Of a DNA stretch of 14,134 nt, positions 1-6,957 are shown piece after piece. The notes beneath the pieces were generated by a model. That model searched no databases. It was given only the letters and a program-made list of their open reading frames with translations, and was not told the origin of the DNA. A program made the position numbers and the translations under genes. Source of the DNA: RI-92 sp040235555 (GTDB lineage Bacteria > Pseudomonadota > Gammaproteobacteria > UBA6429 > Thiohalophilaceae). The stretch lies in NCBI GenBank assembly GCA_040235555.1, contig JBECKZ010000221.1, forward strand, positions 1-14,134, in the 5' to 3' direction. Positions within the stretch are counted from its first letter, which is position 1, and each line of letters starts with the position of its first letter.

Positions 1-1205
1 AGGGTACCAACTCGTTGGTGATCAGTGCACCGCCCGAGGTATTTCGTTCGCTGAAGGTCGTCATTTCGCAATTGGATGTCCGACGTGCGCAGGTGATGGT
101 GGAAGGTGTCATTGCGGAGATTACCGCGGATAAATCCCGTGAGCTTGGTGTGCAGTGGGCAGTTGATGGGCGCGCCGGCGGAAATGCGGTCGGCATCGTC
201 AATTTTCCCTTGGCGACGACACCCATCTCGGCCTTAGCCAATCTGACGACCCCCCCCGCCGTGGCCGGCTTGGCAATAGGTGCCGGTAATTTTAACGGTT
301 CAAACAAGATTGCAGGGTTATTGTCTGCGTTGGCGGGTGATTCGCATACCAACATTTTATCGACACCGACGTTGGTGACGCTGGATAACGAGGAAGCCCA
401 GATCGTCGTGGGCCAGAATGTGCCATTCGTAACGGGTTCGTATGCCAATACCGGTGGCGGTACCACGCCCACCAATCCGTTTACGACGATTCAGCGACAG
501 GACGTGGGTTTGACCCTCAAGATCAAACCACAAATCAACGAAGGAGACTCCATCAAACTGGATGTGACCCAGGAGGTTTCCAGCATTGCCCCCAGTGCCG
601 CGGCGGCTTCTGACATTATCACCAATAAGCGTTCGATTAAGACCAGTGTGCTGGTGGACGACGGTCAGATTGTCGTGCTCGGTGGCTTGATTAAGGATGA
701 CCTGAGCCAGACACAACAGAAGGTCCCGGGGCTTGGGGATATCCCCTTGTTGGGCTGGTTATTTCGCTATGAAAAGACCGAAAAGATCAAGACCAATCTG
801 ATGGTGTTTTTGCATCCAACCATCCTCAAAGACCGAAAGACCATGCAGGACCTCACCAGCGAAAAGTATAACTTCATGCGGGCCCAGCAAATAGAGATGA
901 AGGAAAAAGGCCTGAATCTGCTGGATAACAATGAGACGCCGGTCATGCCGGAGATCAAAGAATATCTGTCGTTACCGCCACCTTATGAAGACTCCGAACA
1001 ACGGATGGAACTGAGCAAGCCGGTTGCGGATACGAATGATGCACCGCCCCCAATGTCTTCCACATCAGCGCCCAGCTCGTCCAGTCTGAGTGGTCAGAAA
1101 ACGACATCCCAAACTTTGTCTGCACCGCCTGCCAGCAGTGATAGCAATCAGAATTACGAACCTCCTTTTATTGGTGATAGTGATGCAGGAACAGCTCCTC
1201 AGTGA
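1..1205 (+). CDS. gspD: Type II secretion system secretin GspD, C-terminal part (5' truncated by the window)
   Basis: GspD forms the multimeric outer-membrane channel through which folded T2SS substrates leave the periplasm. The frame is open from base 3 and starts inside the gene: the first residues (GTNSLVISAPPEVF) match the end of the last periplasmic N-domain, so the signal peptide and N0-N2 domains lie outside the window. The secretin barrel follows, with the VEGVIAEI strand, a Gly/Thr/Pro-rich gate segment near 424-490 and the family signature VPGLGDIPLLGWLF near 722-763. A TNLMVFLHPTI strand ends the core. After about base 1020 the tail becomes rich in Ser, Pro and Thr, unlike a typical folded S-domain that binds a pilotin. 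The TTG at 15 is an internal Leu codon, not a start. The stop overlaps the gspE start. Family assignment is secure; the identity of any pilotin is unknown. Confidence 0.96.
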   Translation, partial: GTNSLVISAPPEVFRSLKVVISQLDVRRAQVMVEGVIAEITADKSRELGVQWAVDGRAGGNAVGIVNFPLATTPISALANLTTPPAVAGLAIGAGNFNGSNKIAGLLSALAGDSHTNILSTPTLVTLDNEEAQIVVGQNVPFVTGSYANTGGGTTPTNPFTTIQRQDVGLTLKIKPQINEGDSIKLDVTQEVSSIAPSAAAASDIITNKRSIKTSVLVDDGQIVVLGGLIKDDLSQTQQKVPGLGDIPLLGWLFRYEKTEKIKTNLMVFLHPTILKDRKTMQDLTSEKYNFMRAQQIEMKEKGLNLLDNNETPVMPEIKEYLSLPPPYEDSEQRMELSKPVADTNDAPPPMSSTSAPSSSSLSGQKTTSQTLSAPPASSDSNQNYEPPFIGDSDAGTAPQ

Positions 1206-2715
1206 AGATACTGAACAGGTCTTGCAGACCTTGCCGAGTCAGGGCGTGGAGCGTCTGTCCTACTCCTATGCCAAGCGCCACGGTATAATCGTGACACAAA
1301 TTAGCCCACGTGAAGTGGAAGTTATTTTCCGCAGAGGAGGCAGTAATATCCCGTTACTGGAATTACGCCGTCACTATAAACGACCGATCACGCCCACGCT
1401 GGTTGATGACAAGGAATTCGATAAATTTCTGCAACAAAATTACGAAACGTCCTCCTCCAGTAACGCGATGGAGATGATTGAAGGTCTGGGTGATGAGATG
1501 GACCTGTCAAGCATCGCGCAGGAACTGGCTGAACCCGAAGACCTGTTGGAAACCGAGGATGATGCGCCGATCATTCGTCTGATTAATGCCTTATTGACGC
1601 AGGCGGTCAAAGAGAACGCCTCGGATATCCACATCGAACCCTTTGAAAATCGCCTGATGGTTCGGCTGCGTATCGATGGGGTATTGCGCGAAGTACTGCA
1701 ACCACCGCGTGCGCTGGCACCCCTGATTACCTCACGCGTGAAAGTCATGGCCAAGCTGGATATTGCCGAAAAACGCTTGCCGCAGGATGGCCGTATCTCA
1801 TTTCGTATTGCCGGGCATCCGGTGGATGTGCGGGTCTCTACCTTGCCGTCAGGCCATGGTGAACGGGTGGTATTGCGTCTGCTCGACAAGCAGGCCGGGC
1901 GTCTGGACCTGGGGCAACTGGGGATGGACCCGGAAGTGCAGGAAAGCCTTGACCAGATGATCCACCGTCCCCACGGTATTTTTCTGGTCACGGGCCCAAC
2001 CGGTTCCGGTAAGACCACCACCTTGTATGCGGCATTGGGGCGTCTGAATGACACCAGCCGCAATATCATGACGGTGGAAGACCCCATTGAATATTATATC
2101 GATGGGATCGGTCAGACTCAGGTCAACACCAAGGTGGACATGAGTTTTGCCCGTGGTCTGCGCGCAATTCTGCGCCAGGACCCGGACGTGGTGATGGTCG
2201 GTGAAATCCGTGACGTGGAGACCGTCGAAATTGCGATTCAGTCCTCGCTCACCGGACACCTGGTTTTTTCCACCTTGCATACCAATACCGCGATCGGTGC
2301 GATTACCCGCTTGCGTGACATGGGTGTAGAACCGTTCTTATTGTCATCCACGATCATCGGCGTACTGGCGCAACGCCTGGTGCGCTTGCTGTGTCCACAC
2401 TGTAAACGGCCGCATGTGCCGGATGCCAGTGAATGTGATTTGTTAGGAATATCACCGGAAGACCCACCTGTACTGTATGAGCCCACCGGTTGTGAAAAAT
2501 GCAATTTCCTCGGTTATCGCGGCCGTACCGGTATCTATGAACTCATTGAAGTGGATAACCAGATGCGCTCCATGATCCACGACAAGGTTGGTGAGCATCA
2601 ATTGGAAATATATGCCCGTCAAAACTGGCCCAGTATTCGTCAGGATGGGATGCGACGGATCCTGGCCGGTGACACTTCCCTGGAAGAAGTCCTGCGCGTG
2701 ACGCGGGAGGATTAA
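1183..2715 (+). CDS. gspE: Type II secretion system ATPase GspE
   Basis: GspE is the cytoplasmic hexameric ATPase that powers pseudopilus assembly and binds the cytoplasmic domain of GspL. I chose the ATG at 1183 (510 residues): protein upstream of it does not look like GspE, and the start overlaps the gspD end by 23 bases, which suggests translational coupling. GTG 1174 is a possible alternative. An N-terminal GspL-binding domain covers roughly residues 1-130. The ATPase core follows, with Walker A GPTGSGKT (271-278), an Asp box around VEDPIEY, Walker B ending in VVMVGEIRD (about 336-344) and a His box STLHTNTA (363-370). A tetracysteine zinc site is formed by C404, C407, C437 and C440, typical of GspE and PilB-type ATPases. 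All catalytic elements are intact. Gene order and the tetracysteine site favour GspE over PilB. Confidence 0.97.
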   Translation: MQEQLLSEDTEQVLQTLPSQGVERLSYSYAKRHGIIVTQISPREVEVIFRRGGSNIPLLELRRHYKRPITPTLVDDKEFDKFLQQNYETSSSSNAMEMIEGLGDEMDLSSIAQELAEPEDLLETEDDAPIIRLINALLTQAVKENASDIHIEPFENRLMVRLRIDGVLREVLQPPRALAPLITSRVKVMAKLDIAEKRLPQDGRISFRIAGHPVDVRVSTLPSGHGERVVLRLLDKQAGRLDLGQLGMDPEVQESLDQMIHRPHGIFLVTGPTGSGKTTTLYAALGRLNDTSRNIMTVEDPIEYYIDGIGQTQVNTKVDMSFARGLRAILRQDPDVVMVGEIRDVETVEIAIQSSLTGHLVFSTLHTNTAIGAITRLRDMGVEPFLLSSTIIGVLAQRLVRLLCPHCKRPHVPDASECDLLGISPEDPPVLYEPTGCEKCNFLGYRGRTGIYELIEVDNQMRSMIHDKVGEHQLEIYARQNWPSIRQDGMRRILAGDTSLEEVLRVTRED

Positions 2716-2721
2716 AGTGCC

Positions 2722-3942
2722 ATGGGTGCGTTTGAGTATGCGGCACTGGATAAAGGTGGCAAAGAGCGCAAGGGGGTGCTCGAAGGCGATTCGCCGCGCG
2801 CGATTCGACAACAGCTGCGTGATCGGGGGCTGATTCCGCTATCTGTCGATGAAGTTGCACAAAAAGAATCGGCGCATAAAAAAGGGTTCGCATTTCATCT
2901 GCGACGTGGCATCAGTGCCACGGATCTGGCCTTGCTGACGCGTCAATTGGCGACCCTGTCGCGTTCCGGTTTACCTCTGGATGAAGCCACCTCCACGGTG
3001 GCGCGCCAAAGTGAAAAACCACGTTTGAAAAGTTTGATGCTGGGTGTGCGAGCTCGGGTCATGGAGGGCCATACCCTGGCAGACGGTTTCGGCAAGTTTC
3101 CTCATGTGTTTCCCGAACTGTATCGCGCTACCGTGGCGGCTGGTGAGCAATCCGGCCATCTGGATGCCGTGCTGGAACGTCTGGCCGATTACACTGAGGC
3201 CCGTCAGCAACTGACCCAGCGGATCCAGCTTGCGATGTTTTACCCGGCGATCCTGACGGTGATGTCAATCCTGGTGGTCGGTGCCCTGTTGGGCTACGTC
3301 GTGCCGCAAATTGTCACGGTGTTTCAGGACATGGGGGGTACCTTGCCAATAATGACACGTATCCTGATCGGTATCAGTGATTTCTTCCGGAACTATTTTC
3401 TGATCATGATAGTGGGCGGGATTGTGCTTGTCAGTGGAAGCGTCTATGTCCTGCGCAAACCGGGGCCCAAATACAGTTTTCACCGGTTTCTGTTGGGAGT
3501 GCCGGTATTTGGACGATTTGTCCGGGGCGTCAACACTTCCCGGTTCGCCCGTACCTTAAGCATTTTGGCCGCCAGTGGCGTGCCAGTCCTGGAGGCCTTG
3601 CGCATTGCCGGCCAGGTCGTGGGCAACCTGCCCATGCGGGATGCGGTGGTGCAGGCGGCGCATAAGGTGCGCGAGGGTGCACCGTTGGCACGTTCGCTGG
3701 AACAAAGCGGTTATTTTCCACCGATGACCGTAAACTTGATCGCCAGTGGTGAGGTCAGTGGTAATCTGGAGGAAATGCTGGAACGGGCGGCCACCAACCA
3801 GGAACGGGAGCAGGAGACACAAATCTCGTTTCTAATGGGAATGCTTGAGCCAGGGTTGATTGTGGTCATGGGACTGGTCGTGGGTTTTATCGTGATGGCG
3901 ACCCTGTTACCCATTTTTAACATGAATGAACTTATTAAATAA
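2722..3942 (+). CDS. gspF: Type II secretion system inner-membrane platform protein GspF
   Basis: GspF is the polytopic inner-membrane protein at the centre of the assembly platform and is thought to transmit GspE motion to pseudopilin polymerisation. At 406 residues it has the usual family length. The N-terminus (MGAFEYAALD, then KGVLEGDSPRAIRQQL) is characteristic. Two T2SSF repeats occupy about 68-192 and 273-394, each with the conserved pattern of R-L-S-G-P/E and a GExSG motif (GEQSG at 141, GEVSG at 343). Three membrane segments are predicted near 173-196, 223-244 and 375-397. The gene starts 6 bases after gspE with GGGAGG upstream. A 47-base gap follows before gspG, the largest inside the operon. 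Confidence 0.97.
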   Translation: MGAFEYAALDKGGKERKGVLEGDSPRAIRQQLRDRGLIPLSVDEVAQKESAHKKGFAFHLRRGISATDLALLTRQLATLSRSGLPLDEATSTVARQSEKPRLKSLMLGVRARVMEGHTLADGFGKFPHVFPELYRATVAAGEQSGHLDAVLERLADYTEARQQLTQRIQLAMFYPAILTVMSILVVGALLGYVVPQIVTVFQDMGGTLPIMTRILIGISDFFRNYFLIMIVGGIVLVSGSVYVLRKPGPKYSFHRFLLGVPVFGRFVRGVNTSRFARTLSILAASGVPVLEALRIAGQVVGNLPMRDAVVQAAHKVREGAPLARSLEQSGYFPPMTVNLIASGEVSGNLEEMLERAATNQEREQETQISFLMGMLEPGLIVVMGLVVGFIVMATLLPIFNMNELIK

Positions 3943-3945
3943 AAA
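3917..3945 (+). promoter_or_regulatory. Candidate internal sigma-70-like promoter ahead of gspG
   Basis: TTAACA (3917-3922, one mismatch to TTGACA) and TAAAAA (3940-3945, 4 of 6 to TATAAT) are separated by exactly 17 bases. Transcription would begin around 3952, leaving a leader of about 38 bases before the gspG ATG. The site overlaps the AT-rich end of gspF, where such matches arise easily, so this is a suggestion only. It fits the high demand for the major pseudopilin. Confidence 0.28.
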
Positions 3946-3989
3946 ACAGAACGGGTGTGATGCAATTGGAAAAGATAGAGGTTGGAGTT

Positions 3990-4424
3990 ATGAAAGTATC
4001 AAAACAAACGGGTTTTACCTTGATTGAAGTGATGGTCGTGGTGGTGATCCTGGGCATTCTTGCCGCGGTGGTGGTACCAAACATCATGAGCAAGCCGGAC
4101 GAGGCACGGGTTAGCAAAGCCAAGCAGGATGTGCGTGCGCTGGAGGAGGCATTAAATCGCTACAAGCTGGACAACTATGACTATCCCAGCACGGAACAGG
4201 GCCTTGCTGCCCTGGTACAAAAGCCGGGCGGCAGTCCCGAAGCCAAACACTGGAAGGGCCCTTACGTGAAAAAGGTTCCGAATGATCCCTGGCATAATCC
4301 TTACCAATATATGAATCCGGGTGTACATGGTGATATCGATATCTTCTCTACCGGCAAAGACGTCGCGTCGCCGGATGATGATATTGGTAACTGGAATCTG
4401 GATGAAGATATTACGGTCAAATAA
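3990..4424 (+). CDS. gspG: Type II secretion system major pseudopilin GspG
   Basis: GspG is the main subunit of the periplasmic pseudopilus. I chose ATG 3990 (144 residues) because GAGG at 3978-3981 is well spaced and the resulting leader MKVSKQTG has the classic length; ATG 3957 and 3960 would add an unlikely extension. Prepilin peptidase should cut between G8 and F9 and methylate F9. The mature protein begins FTLIE with the conserved Glu5 (E13), followed by a hydrophobic helix to about residue 31. The C-terminal half has the DPW-NPYQY-NPG-HGD-DIFS pattern and an Asp-rich loop (about 114-131) ending in DIGNW, which binds calcium in studied GspG proteins. A hairpin lies just after the stop codon. 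Confidence 0.96.
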   Translation: MKVSKQTGFTLIEVMVVVVILGILAAVVVPNIMSKPDEARVSKAKQDVRALEEALNRYKLDNYDYPSTEQGLAALVQKPGGSPEAKHWKGPYVKKVPNDPWHNPYQYMNPGVHGDIDIFSTGKDVASPDDDIGNWNLDEDITVK

Positions 4425-4977
4425 GCCTATTGGTAGCGCGTTTACGCGCTACCGATCCCAGTCAGGTTTTACCCTGATTGAGATGCTGGTGGTGCTGGTT
4501 ATCATTGGTATCGTTATTACCTCGGTTACCTTGTCGATTCGCACCGATGATCGAAGCGAGAAGATGGAAACGGAGATGCAGCGCATTCAGGCACTGTTGA
4601 AACTGGCCCGGGAAGAAGCCGTGATGCAGGATGAGGATATCGCACTGAGAGTGAGTGAAGATAAGTATTCGTTCGAGATCCTGGGCGAAAAAGGCTGGGA
4701 ACCGATTTCGGATGACAAGGTATTTCGCGAGCGCAAGGTGGTGGATGGTACAGAGTTGGCCTTGAAAGTGGATGATCTGGAAATCGACTTCGGCAAGCAG
4801 CAGGAAGCGGCCGGCGATGACAAGATTCCACCGCCACGCATTTTTATTCTATCGAGCGGGGAGATTATGCCGTTTGAACTGATATTGCGCACCGTCGATC
4901 AATCATTGCAATACAGTCTCAAAACGCAGCAGGATGGCACCGTCAAACTGATTATGCCGGACACCGGTTTGAGTTAA
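4402..4977 (+). CDS. gspH: Type II secretion system minor pseudopilin GspH
   Basis: GspH is a minor pseudopilin of the pseudopilus tip complex with GspI, GspJ and GspK. The mature start GFTLIEMLVV is unmistakable, with cleavage after Gly and Glu at +5. The nearest in-frame standard start is ATG 4402, which overlaps the gspG end by 23 bases and gives 191 residues with an unusually long 22-residue leader (cut after G22, Glu5 = E27). Other in-frame starts (TTG 4384, ATG 4378, ATG 4375) only lengthen it; none lies between the gspG stop and the cleavage site. No strong ribosome binding site precedes 4402, so coupling to gspG is likely. The C-terminal globular region is rich in beta strands, as expected for GspH. 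Confidence 0.9.
   Translation: MKILRSNKPIGSAFTRYRSQSGFTLIEMLVVLVIIGIVITSVTLSIRTDDRSEKMETEMQRIQALLKLAREEAVMQDEDIALRVSEDKYSFEILGEKGWEPISDDKVFRERKVVDGTELALKVDDLEIDFGKQQEAAGDDKIPPPRIFILSSGEIMPFELILRTVDQSLQYSLKTQQDGTVKLIMPDTGLS
4432..4453 (+). repeat. Perfect inverted repeat between gspG and the mature part of gspH
   Basis: GGTAGCGCG (4432-4440) and CGCGCTACC (4445-4453) are perfect reverse complements around a TTTA loop, a GC-rich 9-bp stem starting 8 bases after the gspG stop. There is no T-run after it (the sequence continues GATCCCAGTC), so it is not a standard intrinsic terminator. In RNA it could protect the gspG 3' end or slow ribosomes at gspH. It is also translated as part of the GspH leader if gspH begins at 4402. 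Confidence 0.7.
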
Positions 4978-4981
4978 GCCG

Positions 4982-5362
4982 ATGTGCGGTCAGACAAAGC
5001 AGCGCGGTTTTACCCTGATGGAAGTGTTGATTGCCATGGTGATGCTGACCTTCGGTCTGATGGCGGCAATCAAGCTGGTCAGTGAAGTGTCGACATCAGC
5101 AATTCAGTTACGCAACAAGACCTATGCGCAATGGGTGGCATTGAACAAGATTGCAGAACTGCGGCTGCAAACCACCTGGCCGTCTCTGGGGAAACGTGAT
5201 GGTGACAGTGAAATGGCTGGGCAGAGCTGGCACTGGGTAACGGAAATCAAATCAACCCCAAACAAGGATATGCACCAGGTGGATGTCTCGGTTAATCCGG
5301 CGTCGGAAAAAGACAATAGTGTCGCCACCGTGGTGGTTACCGCCTACCTGGGGCGGCCGTGA
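4982..5362 (+). CDS. gspI: Type II secretion system minor pseudopilin GspI
   Basis: GspI is a minor pseudopilin that nucleates the tip complex with GspJ and GspK. The 126-residue protein has a leader MCGQTKQRG, with peptidase cleavage expected between G9 and F10, a mature start FTLMEVLIAMVML and Glu5 at E14. The hydrophobic helix runs to about residue 30. The remaining short domain contains the pattern of A-NK-AELRLQ, then W followed by the W-x-W-V-T strand, that is usual in GspI. The length matches the family. The gene starts 4 bases after the gspH stop with only a weak ribosome binding site. A Cys at residue 2 is present, but there is no lipobox, and it is removed with the leader. Confidence 0.94.
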   Translation: MCGQTKQRGFTLMEVLIAMVMLTFGLMAAIKLVSEVSTSAIQLRNKTYAQWVALNKIAELRLQTTWPSLGKRDGDSEMAGQSWHWVTEIKSTPNKDMHQVDVSVNPASEKDNSVATVVVTAYLGRP

Positions 5363-5364
5363 TT

Positions 5365-5985
5365 ATGAACAGCTCACGCAGTCGCGGCTTTACCCTGTTT
5401 GAATTACTGGTTGCAGTCTCGATACTGGCAATCATTTCCGCCATGGCGTACACCGGGCTGTTGCAAGTGGAAAATGCCCGTAAGCAACTTACCGATACGG
5501 AAACCCGGCTGGCACAAATTCAGATAGCCTTTTTCAATTTCGAACGGGATTTGCAACAGGTTGTGCACCGGCCGATACGTAATCAATATGACACGGAACG
5601 ACCATCAGTTGCCGGCCAGGGTGAATATCTGATGGAACTCACGCGAGGCGGTGTGCGCAATCCGGCACATGTTGCGCGTAGCCTGTTGCAACGGGTTGCC
5701 TACGTGGTGGAAGATGACAAGTTGGAACGCTTGAGCTGGTCGGTACTGGATCAGGCGCAGGACAGTGTACCCCTGAAACTGACACTGCTGAACAAGGTTT
5801 CGGCCGTTGATATTCGTTTCCTGGACAAGAGTGATAACTGGTCGAATGACTGGCCACCACCGGCGACATCCTCCACGGGGGCTGCGGCAGCGGTACCTGA
5901 TGAGTTTCCCCGCGCGGTTTCGGTGAAACTGGAATTGCCGGATGTCGGCAGCATTGAACGCATATTTGTGTTGCCGGAGGCATAG
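5365..5985 (+). CDS. gspJ: Type II secretion system minor pseudopilin GspJ
   Basis: GspJ is a minor pseudopilin of the tip complex. I chose ATG 5365 (206 residues) because GGGCGG at 5351-5356 lies 8 bases upstream; GTG 5359, which overlaps the gspI stop, would add two residues and has poor spacing. The leader MNSSRSRG is cut before F9, and the mature start FTLFELLVAVSIL carries Glu5 at E13. The conserved N-terminal stretch of the globular domain (Q-AF--FERDL-QVV-RPIR) is clear. A low-complexity Pro/Ser/Ala loop sits near residues 166-180, before the final strand pair. It lies between gspI and gspK with spacing of only a few bases. Confidence 0.95.
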   Translation: MNSSRSRGFTLFELLVAVSILAIISAMAYTGLLQVENARKQLTDTETRLAQIQIAFFNFERDLQQVVHRPIRNQYDTERPSVAGQGEYLMELTRGGVRNPAHVARSLLQRVAYVVEDDKLERLSWSVLDQAQDSVPLKLTLLNKVSAVDIRFLDKSDNWSNDWPPPATSSTGAAAAVPDEFPRAVSVKLELPDVGSIERIFVLPEA

Positions 5986-5991
5986 CGAGAT

Positions 5992-6957
5992 ATGCGTAAC
6001 AATAAAACTCCAAGGGCTCGTTGGCAACGGGGGGTCGCGATCATCCTCGCCGTCCTGGTCACGAGTCTGGCGACCATGCTTTCGGTATCACTCGGGTCGA
6101 ATCAGGCCTTATTTTTTCGCCGGACCGAGAATCTGTTGCGACATGATCAGGCGTATCAGTATTTGCTTGGTGCGGAATACTTCGGTAAAACGTTACTGGC
6201 ATTCGATGCCGATCAAAATAAAACAGATTCGATGCTGGATGCCTGGGCACAAAAAGACCCAAAAGATCCATCCGGAATGGGCTATTCCGTGCCAGTTGAA
6301 CAGGGCAAGGTAGGGGGTAGCATCGAAGACTTACAAGGCCGATTTAATATTAACAATCTGGCGGATCCCAAAGACAAGGTGTCTTTGGAGGCATTCCAGG
6401 AGTTATTAAAGATCAACGGCATTCCTGTTGATATGGAAAATGCAGTACTGGACTGGCTGGATCCCGATCAGAATGCGCGTTTTCCGGATGGTGCAGAAGA
6501 CGTGGATTACCTGCAGGGGGAGCGCGCCTACCGGGCTGCCAATGCCTTCATGGGCAGTGTCAGTGAGTTACTTTTTATAAAGGGGTTTACATACAAGATG
6601 TATGAAGCATTGGCTCCGGCCTTGATTGCATTACCGGCAACAGGTGTGACAGTAAATGTGAACACCGCCAAACCGCTGGTATTGCGCATGTTTGTCAAGG
6701 GGCTTTCAGAACAGGATGCGAAACAGCTGACTGACGACCTGGCGAAGAACCCCGTGACCGATATCAAGGATTTTCTCAGCAACAGCCTGGTGACGGGAAA
6801 ACCGATACCGACTACCGGCATTGGTGTGAGTAGCAGCTATTTTATGACCCATGCCTACGTCTTTATTGGCAGTGCTCGTGCACATCTCGACAGCCTCATC
6901 TACCGGACTTCGGCCAAGGATATTAAAACCCTGCAACGCAGTCAGGGGGGCTTCTAG
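5992..6957 (+). CDS. gspK: Type II secretion system minor pseudopilin GspK
   Basis: GspK is the largest minor pseudopilin and caps the pseudopilus. The 321-residue length matches the family. The leader ends RWQRG, with cleavage expected between G14 and V15. The mature start VAIILAVLVTSLA lacks the usual Glu5 (L19 instead), which is the known hallmark of GspK and means it should sit at the tip. The motif GGSIEDLQGRFNINNL and the later LDWLDPD, followed by a Y-x-x-x-NAFM/SVSELL stretch, mark the T2SSK globular domain with its SAM-like part, and Asp residues around DPDQNARFPDGAED may bind metal. GGAGG at 5976-5980 precedes ATG 5992. The stop abuts the gspL start with no intervening base. Confidence 0.96.
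   Translation: MRNNKTPRARWQRGVAIILAVLVTSLATMLSVSLGSNQALFFRRTENLLRHDQAYQYLLGAEYFGKTLLAFDADQNKTDSMLDAWAQKDPKDPSGMGYSVPVEQGKVGGSIEDLQGRFNINNLADPKDKVSLEAFQELLKINGIPVDMENAVLDWLDPDQNARFPDGAEDVDYLQGERAYRAANAFMGSVSELLFIKGFTYKMYEALAPALIALPATGVTVNVNTAKPLVLRMFVKGLSEQDAKQLTDDLAKNPVTDIKDFLSNSLVTGKPIPTTGIGVSSSYFMTHAYVFIGSARAHLDSLIYRTSAKDIKTLQRSQGGF

Noticed and set aside
15..17. TTG as a start codon for gspD
   Set aside because: The reading frame continues to the window edge with matching secretin residues upstream of it; it is an internal Leu codon of a truncated gene.
1090..1182. Upstream extension of gspE to GTG 1090
   Set aside because: The 31 added residues overlap the GspD tail in another frame and look unlike GspE; the protein matches from MQEQLL onward.
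1440..2087. Long open frame on the minus strand opposite gspE (about 215 codons)
   Set aside because: It lies wholly inside gspE, is rich in Arg, Ser and Pro in the manner of a frame shadow, and mirrors the conserved ATPase codons. Such reading frames are frequent opposite GspE-type genes and no independent gene signal is present.
3957..3989. Earlier ATG codons as gspG start
   Set aside because: They would lengthen the prepilin leader to about 19 residues with acidic residues in it and have poor ribosome binding site spacing; ATG 3990 gives the classic short basic leader.
4331..4342. GATATCGATATC palindrome in gspG
   Set aside because: It encodes conserved residues of the calcium-loop region (Asp-Ile-Asp-Ile) and has no loop or context that suggests a regulatory site.
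6034..6052. GspK lacking Glu at mature position 5 as a defect
   Set aside because: Absence of Glu5 is normal for GspK and fits its place at the tip of the pseudopilus.
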